Origin: Lolliginicoccus suaedae | Lineage (GTDB): Bacteria > Actinomycetota > Actinomycetes > Mycobacteriales > Mycobacteriaceae | Length of the DNA stretch: 64,000 nucleotides | Direction: 5' to 3' | NCBI RefSeq assembly: GCF_008312885.1 | Contig: NZ_VSSO01000004.1 | Coordinates: forward strand, 124,001 to 188,000 | Shown: positions 45,812 to 54,800 of the stretch, one piece after another | Layout: each line of letters begins with the position of its first letter | Numbering within the stretch: the stretch's first letter is position 1 | Made by a program: the position numbers and the translations under genes | Notes under the pieces: model-generated | Databases searched by the model: none | Told to the model about the DNA's origin: nothing | What the model saw: the letters and a program-made list of their open reading frames with translations, nothing else

Positions 45812-45841
45812 GGCCGCCCCCCGGTATACCGGGGGGCGGCC
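45812..45841. terminator. Bidirectional terminator between pepN and DUF5130 gene
   Basis: A perfect 13-bp stem, GGCCGCCCCCCGG (45812-45824) with 45829-45841, loop TATA. It lies between convergent genes; AAAA precedes the left arm, giving a T-run on the minus strand. Confidence 0.88.
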
Positions 45842-45886
45842 CACGTGGGTGTCCAGCATCAGGCTGGAACGAGCATCACGGATAGG

Positions 45887-46369
45887 TCAGGAACGCACCG
45901 GGCTCGTCGCGGCAGCCATGACCTTGACCGCGGCCACGAGTCCGTCGAGGAGGTCACCCTCGCGCAGCAGCGGAAGCGCGGCAGTGATGCCGAGCTGGCA
46001 GATCCGGTCGGTCACGCGATGTGCCACCGCGGGGCCGGAGACGATCTCGATGCGACGCTCGCCCGGCGCGACGGCGATCAGCGCGGAATGCGCGGCGTCG
46101 TCGAGGCTATCGAGGAGCTCGAAAGCCTTGTCGTTCGAGTCAGGCCCGAGCTCACCGAGATAGATCGTGAACTTGATGCCTGTATCGCGGGTAGCGCGGA
46201 TCAACGCCTCATCGAGGCGGATGCGGTGCTCGGAGTCGAAACCGAGCTTGTCCACGGGCTCATCGAGGAAACGGACGGCTGATACCCGGCCGCTCGCGGT
46301 CTGCACCGACCCCATGGGCAGGTCCTCGAGGGGTGGCGCGGAAGGGACGACGATCTCACCATGTTGCAC
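45887..46369 (-). CDS. DUF5130 (TPM-like) family protein
   Basis: A 160-residue protein with the pattern RIRLDEALIRATRDTGIKFTIYLGELG and AHSALIAVAPGERRIEIVSGPAVAHRVTD divided over its length, typical of TPM-fold DUF5130 proteins found next to pepN in mycobacteria. Function unknown. The start is GTG 46369, chosen because GGAGG lies 8 nt upstream; reading further upstream runs through the previous gene. It overlaps that small membrane-protein gene by 14 nt. Confidence 0.8.
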   Translation of the reverse strand: MQHGEIVVPSAPPLEDLPMGSVQTASGRVSAVRFLDEPVDKLGFDSEHRIRLDEALIRATRDTGIKFTIYLGELGPDSNDKAFELLDSLDDAAHSALIAVAPGERRIEIVSGPAVAHRVTDRICQLGITAALPLLREGDLLDGLVAAVKVMAAATSPVRS

Positions 46370-46598
46370 TTGCGGATCCTCCAATCGGCTGCGCATCGGA
46401 CGTGTCGCCATGGCCACCGTGGCTGTGTCCATGCTCATCGACGGCGCTCCACCACACCGGGCCATAGGGCCACGGGTCACCCAGCCGGTACGGCTCGGGA
46501 CGGAGCTCGGGCTTCTTCAACATCGCGGCAAGCCCGAGGACGGCAATTACCGCCGCCGGAATGACCACGAACACGAGGACTGTCTCCATGATGCTCAC
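46356..46598 (-). CDS. Small single-span membrane protein
   Basis: An 80-residue protein with one N-terminal membrane helix (METVLVFVVIPAAVIAVLG) followed by a cytosolic or external segment with PYRLGDPWPYGPVWW and a histidine/glycine-rich tail (HGHSHGGHG). Mycobacteria carry a similar small gene in this place. The start is GTG 46598 or ATG 46589. The His-rich tail could bind metal, which is inference only. Confidence 0.7.
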   Translation of the reverse strand: MSIMETVLVFVVIPAAVIAVLGLAAMLKKPELRPEPYRLGDPWPYGPVWWSAVDEHGHSHGGHGDTSDAQPIGGSASATW

Positions 46599-46697
46599 AC
46601 ATAAAAGGTAATCGAAGCGCTACCGGTCGCGCGCGCCGGGCCGGCAAAAATACCCCAGCAACTCCGATCGGGCCACCGCGGTCAAGCCTCGCGCCCC

Positions 46698-47330
46698 TCA
46701 GGCCGACGCCAGCGCGGGCACATAGTCCGACCACACCGGGTCATGCGAGCGGATCTTCGATACCAGGTGCCAATGGCGTCCAGCGGGAGCGCGCAGCGGC
46801 GCGGCCAGCGTCCAGCCGATCTCGCTGAGCAGCTTGTCGGCCTTGCGGTGGTTGCATCGCGTGCAGCACGCCACGCAGTTCTCCCACGTATGGGTTCCGC
46901 CGCGGCTGCGGGGAATGACGTGATCGATCGTGTCAGCGCGGCCGCCGCAGTACCCGCACCGGTTCCGGTCGCGCTGCATGAGCGTCGCCCGGGTCAGCGG
47001 CACCCGGGCGATGTAGGGCACCCGCACATAGGTGGTGAGGCGTATCACCGACGGAACAGGGATGGTCCCGCCAGCAGCGTGGATGAGGACTCCCGACGCA
47101 TCAGGATGCAGTATCTCCGCGCGGCCGCGGAGGACCAGGATTATGGCGCGGCGGGCCGGCACGGTGGTCAACGGCTCGAAGCTGGCATTGAGGAGCAGCA
47201 CGCGCCGATCGATCCAGTTCCGGCGCGGCGATGACGACGCGATCGAGCGTGCCCGCGGTGACTCGTCGGCATGGTCACCGCCAGGCATGCGTTGTCGGTG
47301 GTGGGCTTCCCTCGCGTGACGTCTGGACAT
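46698..47330 (-). CDS. HNH endonuclease family protein
   Basis: About 210 residues. The C-terminal half is a zinc-supported HNH nuclease: CGYCGG, DHVIPRSRGG, then ENCVACCTRCNHRKAD. The N-terminal half (LLLNASFEPLTTVPARRAIILVLRGRAEIL) is the conserved companion domain of the mycobacterial Rv2469c type. Start ATG 47330 has GGGAGG 4 nt upstream; ATG 47342 is an alternative. No restriction or mobile-element genes are adjacent, so it is a housekeeping-type family of unknown role. Confidence 0.85.
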   Translation of the reverse strand: MSRRHAREAHHRQRMPGGDHADESPRARSIASSSPRRNWIDRRVLLLNASFEPLTTVPARRAIILVLRGRAEILHPDASGVLIHAAGGTIPVPSVIRLTTYVRVPYIARVPLTRATLMQRDRNRCGYCGGRADTIDHVIPRSRGGTHTWENCVACCTRCNHRKADKLLSEIGWTLAAPLRAPAGRHWHLVSKIRSHDPVWSDYVPALASA

Positions 47331-47417
47331 CCGGCCTCCCATGAGCGCTGCTTACCAGTGAACCGAAAAATTCCGTTTCGCGCACGGCGAATAACGCAAG
47401 CAGCCAGGTAATACCCG

Positions 47418-48371
47418 GTGAACTTCGCCCCGCGCGCTCCCCCGCGGCATCGCAGGTGGGATGCGGGCCGCCTGATCCGTACGATGGGCGCCGTGCTCGC
47501 GAACGTCACGGAAGCTTTCGAATGGACCGATACGAACCGCGAATGGCTGATCCACAAGCCACTCGAGGTCCTCGTCTACATCGTGGTGGCCCTGCTGCTG
47601 CGGTGGGCGGCGCACCGCTTCATCGACCGCGCCGCGAACCGCAAGCGGAAGGCCCCTCCTGGCAATGGTCGGCGCAATACCGACGCCTCGCGGCGCGAGG
47701 AGCGGCGCGACCAGCGACGCAAGACCCTGGCCTCGGTTTTCAAGTCGACGGTGTCGCTGATCCTGCTCACCTGGGTCGTGCTGACGGTGCTCAGCATCAT
47801 CGGTCTCAACGTCGCCCCGTTCATCGCCTCCGCCGGCATCGTCGGCATCGCCATCGGCTGGGGCGCCCAGAGCCTCGTCCGCGATTTCCTGTCCGGCATC
47901 TTCATGCTGCTCGAGGACCAGTACGGGGTAGGTGATGTCGTGGATCTCGGCGATGCCATCGGCACCGTCGAGACCGTCGGGCTGCGCGTGACCACCGTCC
48001 GCGGCATCGACGGCACCCTGTGGTACGTGCGCAACGGCGAGGTGCTGCGAGTCGGCAACTTCAGCCAGGGCTACGCCGTGGCAGTCATCGACATCGCGCT
48101 CGCCCGACCGGTCAACGTCACCGAAGCAGCCCGCATCATCGAGGAGACCGCGGCCGCCGCGGTCCTCGACGACGCCATCCGCGAACACCTGCTCGAGGCG
48201 CCCACCATGCTGGGCGTGGACCAGACCACCGCCTACACCGTGACGCTGCGCCTGACCGCGCGCGTGCGGGCCGGCAGCCAATGGGCGGTGCAGCGCTACA
48301 TCAACAGCAAGGTACTGACCGCGCTCGAGGCAGCCGACATCACCATCCATGCGGAGAACGCGCGGCAGTGA
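47418..48371 (+). CDS. mscS: MscS-family mechanosensitive channel
   Basis: A 317-residue small-conductance channel that relieves osmotic downshock. Three membrane segments lie at about residues 49-65, 113-130 and 133-150. The pore helix region APFIASAGIVGIAIGWGAQSLVRDFLSGIFMLLEDQYGVGD is split between TM3 and the beta domain, and RNGEVLRVGNFSQG follows. The start may be GTG 47418 or ATG 47484. Functionally it complements the ectoine genes in osmotic adaptation. Confidence 0.9.
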   Translation: MNFAPRAPPRHRRWDAGRLIRTMGAVLANVTEAFEWTDTNREWLIHKPLEVLVYIVVALLLRWAAHRFIDRAANRKRKAPPGNGRRNTDASRREERRDQRRKTLASVFKSTVSLILLTWVVLTVLSIIGLNVAPFIASAGIVGIAIGWGAQSLVRDFLSGIFMLLEDQYGVGDVVDLGDAIGTVETVGLRVTTVRGIDGTLWYVRNGEVLRVGNFSQGYAVAVIDIALARPVNVTEAARIIEETAAAAVLDDAIREHLLEAPTMLGVDQTTAYTVTLRLTARVRAGSQWAVQRYINSKVLTALEAADITIHAENARQ

Positions 48372-48409
48372 TCGCGCGAGCACGCCCCGGCAAGGCATGA
48401 TGGAGGGCA

Positions 48410-48814
48410 ATGGCCACGAACGAGACCCCTTTCCGGACCTTCTACGACGAAGTCGGCGGCGCGGAGACATTCCGCAAGCTCGTCGGGCGCTTCTACGAGG
48501 AGGTCGCCCGCGACGAGATCCTGCGCCCCATGTACCCCGAGGAGGATCTCGGCCCCGCCGAGCGCAGGTTCCGGATGTTCCTGGAGCAATACTGGGGCGG
48601 GCCGCGCGACTACTCCGATGAGCGCGGGCATCCCCGGCTGCGCATGCGGCACATGCCCTTCGTGATCGGCCCCGTGCAGCGCGACGCCTGGCTGCGCTGC
48701 ATGCACATCGCGATCGCCTCCATCGACTCCGGCACCCTCGATGAGGAGCACAGGCGCGAGCTCACCCAGTACATGGAGATGGCCGCCCACTCGATGGTCA
48801 ACAGCGCCTTCTAG
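48410..48814 (+). CDS. glbO: Group II truncated hemoglobin
   Basis: A 134-residue 2-on-2 globin. Proximal His81 (RMRHMPF), Tyr29 at B10 (GRFYEEV) and Trp94 at G8 (DAWLRCM) are the group II (GlbO) signature. It binds O2 and detoxifies reactive oxygen/nitrogen species. GGAGGG lies just before ATG 48410. It is 38 nt after mscS. Confidence 0.95.
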   Translation: MATNETPFRTFYDEVGGAETFRKLVGRFYEEVARDEILRPMYPEEDLGPAERRFRMFLEQYWGGPRDYSDERGHPRLRMRHMPFVIGPVQRDAWLRCMHIAIASIDSGTLDEEHRRELTQYMEMAAHSMVNSAF

Positions 48815-48935
48815 CAGCCACCCGCGCTGATCCGGGCTGCCTCCCTGTCGCGGGAGGGCTCGGCGCTGGTGCCCGGCATCCGGCGGCCTCGGCCGAATCA
48901 CTACCCCCGCGCGGCAGGGCTGGCACCATGGAATC

Positions 48936-50513
48936 ATGACGGCCAACGCGCGCTCGTGGTGGCAGGACGCGGTGATCTACCAGATCTATCCGCGATCATT
49001 CGCCGACAGCGATGACGACGGCATCGGCGACCTCGGCGGCGTGCGATCCAGGCTCGGCTACCTCAAGGCCCTGGGAATCGACGCGGTGTGGCTATGCCCC
49101 GTCATGCGCTCCCCCATGATCGACCACGGCTACGACGTCTCCGACCCCCGCGACATCGACCCGCTTTTCGGCGACCTCGCGGGCATGGACGCCGTGCTCG
49201 AGGAAGCCCACGACCACGGCCTGCGAGTATTGATGGATCTCGTGCCGAACCACACGAGCAACCAGCATCCCTGGTTCGAGGAAGCACTGCGATCAGGCCC
49301 GGGCAGCCCGGCACGCGCGCGCTACCTCTTCCGGCCCGGCAAGGGCGAGGGCGGCGCCGAACCACCGAACAACTGGGCCAGCATCTTCGGCGGACCAGCA
49401 TGGACACGGATCACCGAGCCCGACGGCAGCCTCGGCGAGTGGTACCTGCACCTGTTCGCGCCGGAGCAGCCCGACCTCGACTGGACCAACCCCGAAGTCT
49501 TCACCGACCTCGCCGAGACCATGCGGTTCTGGCTCGATCGTGGTGTCGACGGCTTCCGCATCGATGTGGCCCACGGCATGGCCAAGCCCGAGGGGCTGCC
49601 CGACGGCGATCCGACGACCATGACACCGCTCTACAACGGCGATGGTGATGCGCGCTTCGACCACGACGACGTGCACGACCTCCACCGCCGGCTGCGCGAC
49701 GTGATCGACGAGTACGAGGACCGGGTACTGATCGGCGAGATCTGGGTACGCGATCCACGCCGGTTCGCGCGCTACGTTTCCGAAGGGGAACTGCACCTCG
49801 GGTTCAACTTCTTGCTGCTCGAGACCAACTACCGGCCCACCGAGTTCCGCACAGCGATCGACAAGTCCCTCACCGCCGTGCAGGGAACCCCGGCCCCGCC
49901 GACCTGGACGCTCTCCAACCACGATGTGGCGCGCGAGGTCACCCGCTACAGCCCCGGCGACCCCGAGCGCGGCACCCTGCGCGCGGCCGCCGCCCTGCTG
50001 CTGGAGCTTGCCCTGCCTGGCGTGGTGTTCCTGTACAACGGCGCCGAGCTCGGTCTGCCCAACGTCGACGACCTCCCCGACGACGTCCTGCAGGATCCCG
50101 TGTGGGAACGATCCGGCCACACCGACCGGGGACGCGACGGCGCCCGCATACCCCTGCCCTGGTGGGGCACCGAGCCACCCTACGGATTCAGCGGCTCCCC
50201 CGACACTTGGTTGCCGATGCCCGCGGACTGGACCGGGCTATCGGTCCAGGCGCAGAGCGCGGACCCCGGCTCGTTCCTCACCCGATGCCGGCACGCGATC
50301 CGGATGCGCCACGAACTGCTGCGCGATGCGGGCACCGACGTCGAATGGCTGGATGGCTCTGGACCTGTGCTGCGATTCCAGCGCGGCAAAGTGCAGTGCG
50401 TGATGAACATGGGCACGGAGCCGGTCGCTGTGCCGGAAGGCCGGATCATGGCAGCGAGCGGCCCTCTCGAGGACGGATCCCTGCCACCGGACACGACGGT
50501 GTGGGTGGTCTAG
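48936..50513 (+). CDS. aglA: GH13 alpha-glucosidase
   Basis: A 525-residue alpha-glucosidase/oligo-1,6-glucosidase-type enzyme. The TIM-barrel catalytic residues are D210 (DGFRIDVAHG), E268 (LIGEIW) and D330 (LSNHDVAR); the N-terminus is WWQDAVIYQIYPRSFADSDDDGIGD, split by loop 1. It hydrolyses alpha-linked gluco-oligosaccharides inside the cell. It follows glbO as in M. tuberculosis. A family B palindrome lies just after its stop. Confidence 0.94.
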   Translation: MTANARSWWQDAVIYQIYPRSFADSDDDGIGDLGGVRSRLGYLKALGIDAVWLCPVMRSPMIDHGYDVSDPRDIDPLFGDLAGMDAVLEEAHDHGLRVLMDLVPNHTSNQHPWFEEALRSGPGSPARARYLFRPGKGEGGAEPPNNWASIFGGPAWTRITEPDGSLGEWYLHLFAPEQPDLDWTNPEVFTDLAETMRFWLDRGVDGFRIDVAHGMAKPEGLPDGDPTTMTPLYNGDGDARFDHDDVHDLHRRLRDVIDEYEDRVLIGEIWVRDPRRFARYVSEGELHLGFNFLLLETNYRPTEFRTAIDKSLTAVQGTPAPPTWTLSNHDVAREVTRYSPGDPERGTLRAAAALLLELALPGVVFLYNGAELGLPNVDDLPDDVLQDPVWERSGHTDRGRDGARIPLPWWGTEPPYGFSGSPDTWLPMPADWTGLSVQAQSADPGSFLTRCRHAIRMRHELLRDAGTDVEWLDGSGPVLRFQRGKVQCVMNMGTEPVAVPEGRIMAASGPLEDGSLPPDTTVWVV

Positions 50514-50526
50514 CGGGCGGGGTCCT

Positions 50527-50630
50527 TCCGCCGCGAGTGTGCTGACTCCGCCGCGAGTGTGCGGGCTCCGCCGCGCCGCGAGTGTGCGAAAAACGACAGC
50601 ATTCTTCACCGGAGCTGTCGTTTTTCGCAC
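50527..50630. repeat. Dispersed palindrome family B, copy 2, with 20-bp tandem repeats
   Basis: Two exact-core 20-bp units TCCGCCGCGAGTGTGC+4 (50527-50566) and a third longer one lead into a perfect 17-bp inverted repeat. GTGCGAAAAACGACAGC lies at 50584-50600 and its complement at 50614-50630, with a 13-nt loop. The arms match copy 1 near 36.3 kb. It lies between convergent genes and could terminate both. Confidence 0.85.
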
Positions 50631-50678
50631 AGTCTCGGGGGTGGGCCGTCCAGCCGCCCGCTCTCTAGCGGCCCCGCC

Positions 50679-51326
50679 CTACCGCGTGAAGAGCGGCATC
50701 GTGGCGCGGCGGGCGTAGATGCTGCCGTACCGGGCGTCGATGCGGGTCCAGGCAGGATGATGGCGCACCCGGACGCGCTCGTCCTCGCCTGGCTCGCGGG
50801 GCATGAAGCCCATTCCAGCGAGCGCGAAGACGCTGCGCATGGTGATTGCCGCGGAGTTGTCGGCGCCGTCGGTGACGGTGATGACTTCCTGGTCGAGCAG
50901 GGACACGGGCGGGCCTTGGTTGCTGCCCTGCTCGCGAGCCACTGCTTGGCCTTGCTCGGCGAGGGCGATGATGCGGCTGGCGGGGATGTCGTCGATGTGC
51001 GCGAATCCCTGGTGGGGCGGGACGGCTCCCTGCCATGCGGAGTCGAGGCTGTAGCCGGGGTCGACGGTGAGGCCGTGCGCGCCGCGGAGGTTGTGCAGCA
51101 GGTGCTCGGCGGCGGCCACGAGGTCCGCGGGGGTGGCGCGGCCGGGAATAGTGCGGGCGGCTAGCACATCGAACCCGGTGCGGGACCAGATGGTGAAGTA
51201 CTTGGCCCCCCGATTGGTGATGCGCACCACGGCCGCGTCATCGAGGCGCAGGGCGCGGGTGAGGAAGGTGCCGAGGTCCGCGGTCGCGGCGGGGCTGCCG
51301 ATAAGGATCTGTCGCTCGTTGGTCAT
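50679..51326 (-). CDS. Conserved actinobacterial protein of unknown function
   Basis: A 215-residue cytosolic protein with no membrane segment. It begins with a repeat-like TADLGTFLTRALRLDDAAVVRI region and contains GFDVLAARTIPG and PPHQGFAHIDDIPASRIIALAEQGQAVAREQG. A protein of this type lies between aglA and the thioesterase gene in M. tuberculosis (Rv2474c). Function unknown. It is 8 nt after the thioesterase gene and shares the gdh transcript. Confidence 0.75.
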   Translation of the reverse strand: MTNERQILIGSPAATADLGTFLTRALRLDDAAVVRITNRGAKYFTIWSRTGFDVLAARTIPGRATPADLVAAAEHLLHNLRGAHGLTVDPGYSLDSAWQGAVPPHQGFAHIDDIPASRIIALAEQGQAVAREQGSNQGPPVSLLDQEVITVTDGADNSAAITMRSVFALAGMGFMPREPGEDERVRVRHHPAWTRIDARYGSIYARRATMPLFTR

Positions 51327-51334
51327 GGTGTGTC

Positions 51335-51814
51335 TCAGCTCCGCACGTAGCGCTGCAGGTAGTCGCGCTCGCTCGCGGTGAGGCGCCGCAGCCGCTGGGT
51401 GTCGATGTCGAAGGCGGCGAGCTGGATCTCAGCGGTGACGGCCGGTGGTGCGTCCGTGCTGGCGTCGCGGGCGCGCACGGCGTAGCCGATGGTCCAGTCA
51501 GCGCTGCGCAGCCTCTCGACCCACATGTCGACGGCGAGGGGGCCGTCGCTGTGCCGGAGCTGCCCGCGATAGCGGACGTGCATGTCGACGACGACAGCTC
51601 CTGCCCCGAGCGCGGCGGTGGGCCGGTCCGGGGTGAGCAGCCACGGTATGCGGGCTTCCTCGAGGAGGGTGACCATGCGGGCATGGTTGATGTGCTGGAA
51701 GACGTCCATGTCGGACCAGCGGACCGGCACGGTTGCCCGGAAAGTGCTGCCCGTCGCGGGGGTGCCTGCTTCACGTGTTGCTGGTGTGGCGTGGGGCTCC
51801 CCCGCGGATGTCAC
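51335..51814 (-). CDS. Hotdog-fold acyl-CoA thioesterase
   Basis: A 159-residue 4HBT-type thioesterase: VPVRWSDMDVFQHINHARMVTLLEEAR carries the catalytic aspartate in the first helix region, and VVDMHVRYRGQLRHSDG follows. GTG 51814 overlaps the gdh TGA (GTGA), so translation is coupled to gdh. Substrate unknown. Confidence 0.88.
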   Translation of the reverse strand: MTSAGEPHATPATREAGTPATGSTFRATVPVRWSDMDVFQHINHARMVTLLEEARIPWLLTPDRPTAALGAGAVVVDMHVRYRGQLRHSDGPLAVDMWVERLRSADWTIGYAVRARDASTDAPPAVTAEIQLAAFDIDTQRLRRLTASERDYLQRYVRS

Positions 51815-54800
51815 CTTCCGGCCTCCGATCTCAAGCTGCGTGAATAGACCATGCTGCGAATCTGCCGCGCCGCGACGGAGAGGGTAGCGAGGTCGAGTGC
51901 GCCGGAGTTCGCGATCTGGGTGAGCGCTGACCGTGCCCGCTCGAGCCGCGACGCGTTGGACAGCTCCCATTCGTCGATCTTTTCCTCGGCACTCTCGTCC
52001 GGCTCCCCGTAGTCGAGGACGTCGAGGCAGAGCGCTCGGGTAGAACCATACAGGTCGTCGCGGAGGGCGAGGCGGGCGAGCGCGTGCCAGCGGTCGCCGC
52101 GAGCAAGCCGCGAGACGGCCCCGTGGAGGGTGTCGATGCCCAGGTGCGCGGTGAGGGTGAAGTACAGCTCGGCGACCTCGCCGAGCTCGCGCTCCGCGAC
52201 GTCGGCGACCTCCACGATGTCGAGCAGGCAGAACTCGTGGAGCAGGGCATAGACGCGGGTGGCAAGGTCGCGCGGGGCACCGATGCCAACGGCCTCGTCG
52301 ACGCGGACCTTGAGGAACTTGGCGTCGTTGCCGTGCAGCCATTCGGGCACCTTGGGCCCGAGCTCACGGACGCTGATGGCGAACCGATTGATCTCGGCTC
52401 CCACGGCGATGGGCTGGGGACGGTTGGCGAGCAGCCAGCGCGAAGCACGGTCGAGCAGCCGCCGGGTACCGAGCATGAGCTGATCGGACGCCTGGGTGGG
52501 CATGTCCGACTGGCGGATATCCTCCCAGAGCTCGCGGAGGCCGAAGATCTCGGTGACCGCGGCGAAGGCGCGGATCGAGTCGGTGGTGGTGGCTCCGGCG
52601 TCCTCCGCGAGGCGGAAGGTGAAGGTGATGCCTCCATTGTCGATCGCCTGGTTGGAGAGCATGGTGGTGACGATCTGCCGGCTCAGCGGATGCTTGCGGA
52701 TGGCCTGGTAGTAGTTGTCGCTCAGCGGTGTCGGGAAGTACTCGGGCAGCCGTGTGGCGAACACTTCGTTGTCGGGGAGGTCGCTCTCCATCAGGTCGTC
52801 CTTGATGGCTAGCTTGACGTGGGCGAGGAGCGTGGAGAGCTCGGGCGAGGTGAGGCCCTCGTTGTTCTTCATCCGCTCGCTGATGGCTTCGTCGCTGGGC
52901 AGCGCCTCGATCTCGCGGTCGAGCCCTCGGTTGGCGGCGAGGTCGGCGATCTGCCGGGAATGCACGCTGAGCAACTGCGGAGCGTTGGCGCGGCTGGTGC
53001 CCATGAGCTCGTTCTGCATGCGGTTGTCGTGCAGCACGAGCTCGGCGACCTCCTCGGTCATCGAGGCGAGCAGCTCGTTGCGGTCCTCGGGCCTGAGCGC
53101 CCCCGTGCTGATGAGCGATTCGAGGAGGATCTTGATGTTGACCTCGTGGTCGGAGCAATCGACTCCGGCGGAGTTGTCGAGGGCATCGGAGTTGACCATG
53201 CCGCCGTGGCGGGCGAACTCGATGCGCCCCTTCTGGGTGAGGCCCAGGTTGCCGCCCTCGCCGACAGCCTTGACGCGCAGGTCGGCACCGTTGACGCGGA
53301 TGTTGTCATTGGCCTTGTCGCCGACGTCGCCATGTGTCTCGGCGGAGGACTTGATGTAGGTGCCGATGCCGCCGTTCCAGAGCAGGTCGGCGGGCGCGAG
53401 GAGGATCGCCTTCATCAGTTCGGGAGGCGACATGGTCGCTTGGTGCGCGGGAAGGCCGAGGGCGGCACGCATCTGCTCGCTGATGGGGATGGACTTGACG
53501 CTGCGTGGCCAGACCCCGCCGCCTTCGCTGATGAGGTCCTTGTCATAGTCCTCCCAGGATGAGCGCGGGAGGTCGAACATGCGGCGCCGCTCCAGGTAGG
53601 AGGCGGCGGCGTCAGGGGTGGGGTCGATGAAGATGTGCCGGTGGTCGAACGCGGCGATGAGGCGGATGTGCTCGCTCAGCAGCATGCCGTTGCCGAACAC
53701 GTCGCCGCTCATGTCGCCGATGCCGACGACGGTGAAGTCCTGCGCCTGCGTGTCGACGCCGATCTCACGGAAATGCCGCTTGACGGATTCCCACGCGCCG
53801 CGGGCAGTAATGCCCATGACCTTGTGGTCATAGCCCGCGGAGCCACCGGAGGCGAAGGCATCGCCGAGCCAGAAGTTGTAGAGGCCGGCGACCTCGTTGG
53901 CGATGTCGGAGAACGTGGCGGTGCCCTTGTCCGCCGCGACCACGAGGTAGGTGTCGTCCTTGTCGCGGCGCACCACGTCGCTGGGCGAGAGGGTGGCCTC
54001 GGTGACCTGGTCGAGATTGTCGGTGATGTCGAGGAGCCCGGAGATGAACAGGCGGTAGCAGCGGATGCCCTCGGCGCGGAACGCTTCCCGGTCGGCCACG
54101 GGGTCACCGGTGGGCACGGGTGGCTTCTTCACCACGAACCCGCCCTTCGCGCCGACGGGCACGATGACGGCGTTCTTCACTGCTTGCGCCTTGGCGAGGC
54201 CAAGCACCTCGGTGCGGAAGTCCTCGCGGCGATCGGACCAGCGCAGGCCACCACGGGCGACCTCGCCGAAGCGCAGGTGCACGCCCTCGATGTGCGGGGC
54301 GTAGACGAAGATCTCGAAGCGCGGGCGCGGCTTGGGGATCTCCGGGACGTTGCGCGGGTCGAACTTGAACGACAGCACCTCGCGGTAGCGGTGCTTGGGC
54401 ACCATCGTGTCGATGCCGGGACGTGCTCCCACGAAGTAGTTGGTGCGCAGGGTTGCCTGCATGAGGCGCAGGTAGGCGCGCAGGATCCGATCGGCGTCGA
54501 GGCTGACGACCTTGTCGAGCCGGGCGTTGACGTCCTTGCTGAGTTCCTCTGCCCGCGACTTGGAATGGTTGACCGGGTCGAAGGTGGCCTCGAACAGATC
54601 GACGAGCACGGCAGCGGTGGCGGCGTTCTCGAGCAGGACCTCTTCGATGTGCGCCTGGCTGTACGGGAAGGTGATCTGTCGCAGGTAGCGGGCATAGGCG
54701 CGCAGCATCGCGGCTTGCCGCCAGTCGAGCCCGGCGCGCAGGATCAGCTCGTTGAACCGGTCGGCCTCGGCCAGGCCGTTCCAGATGGCGATGAACGCGT

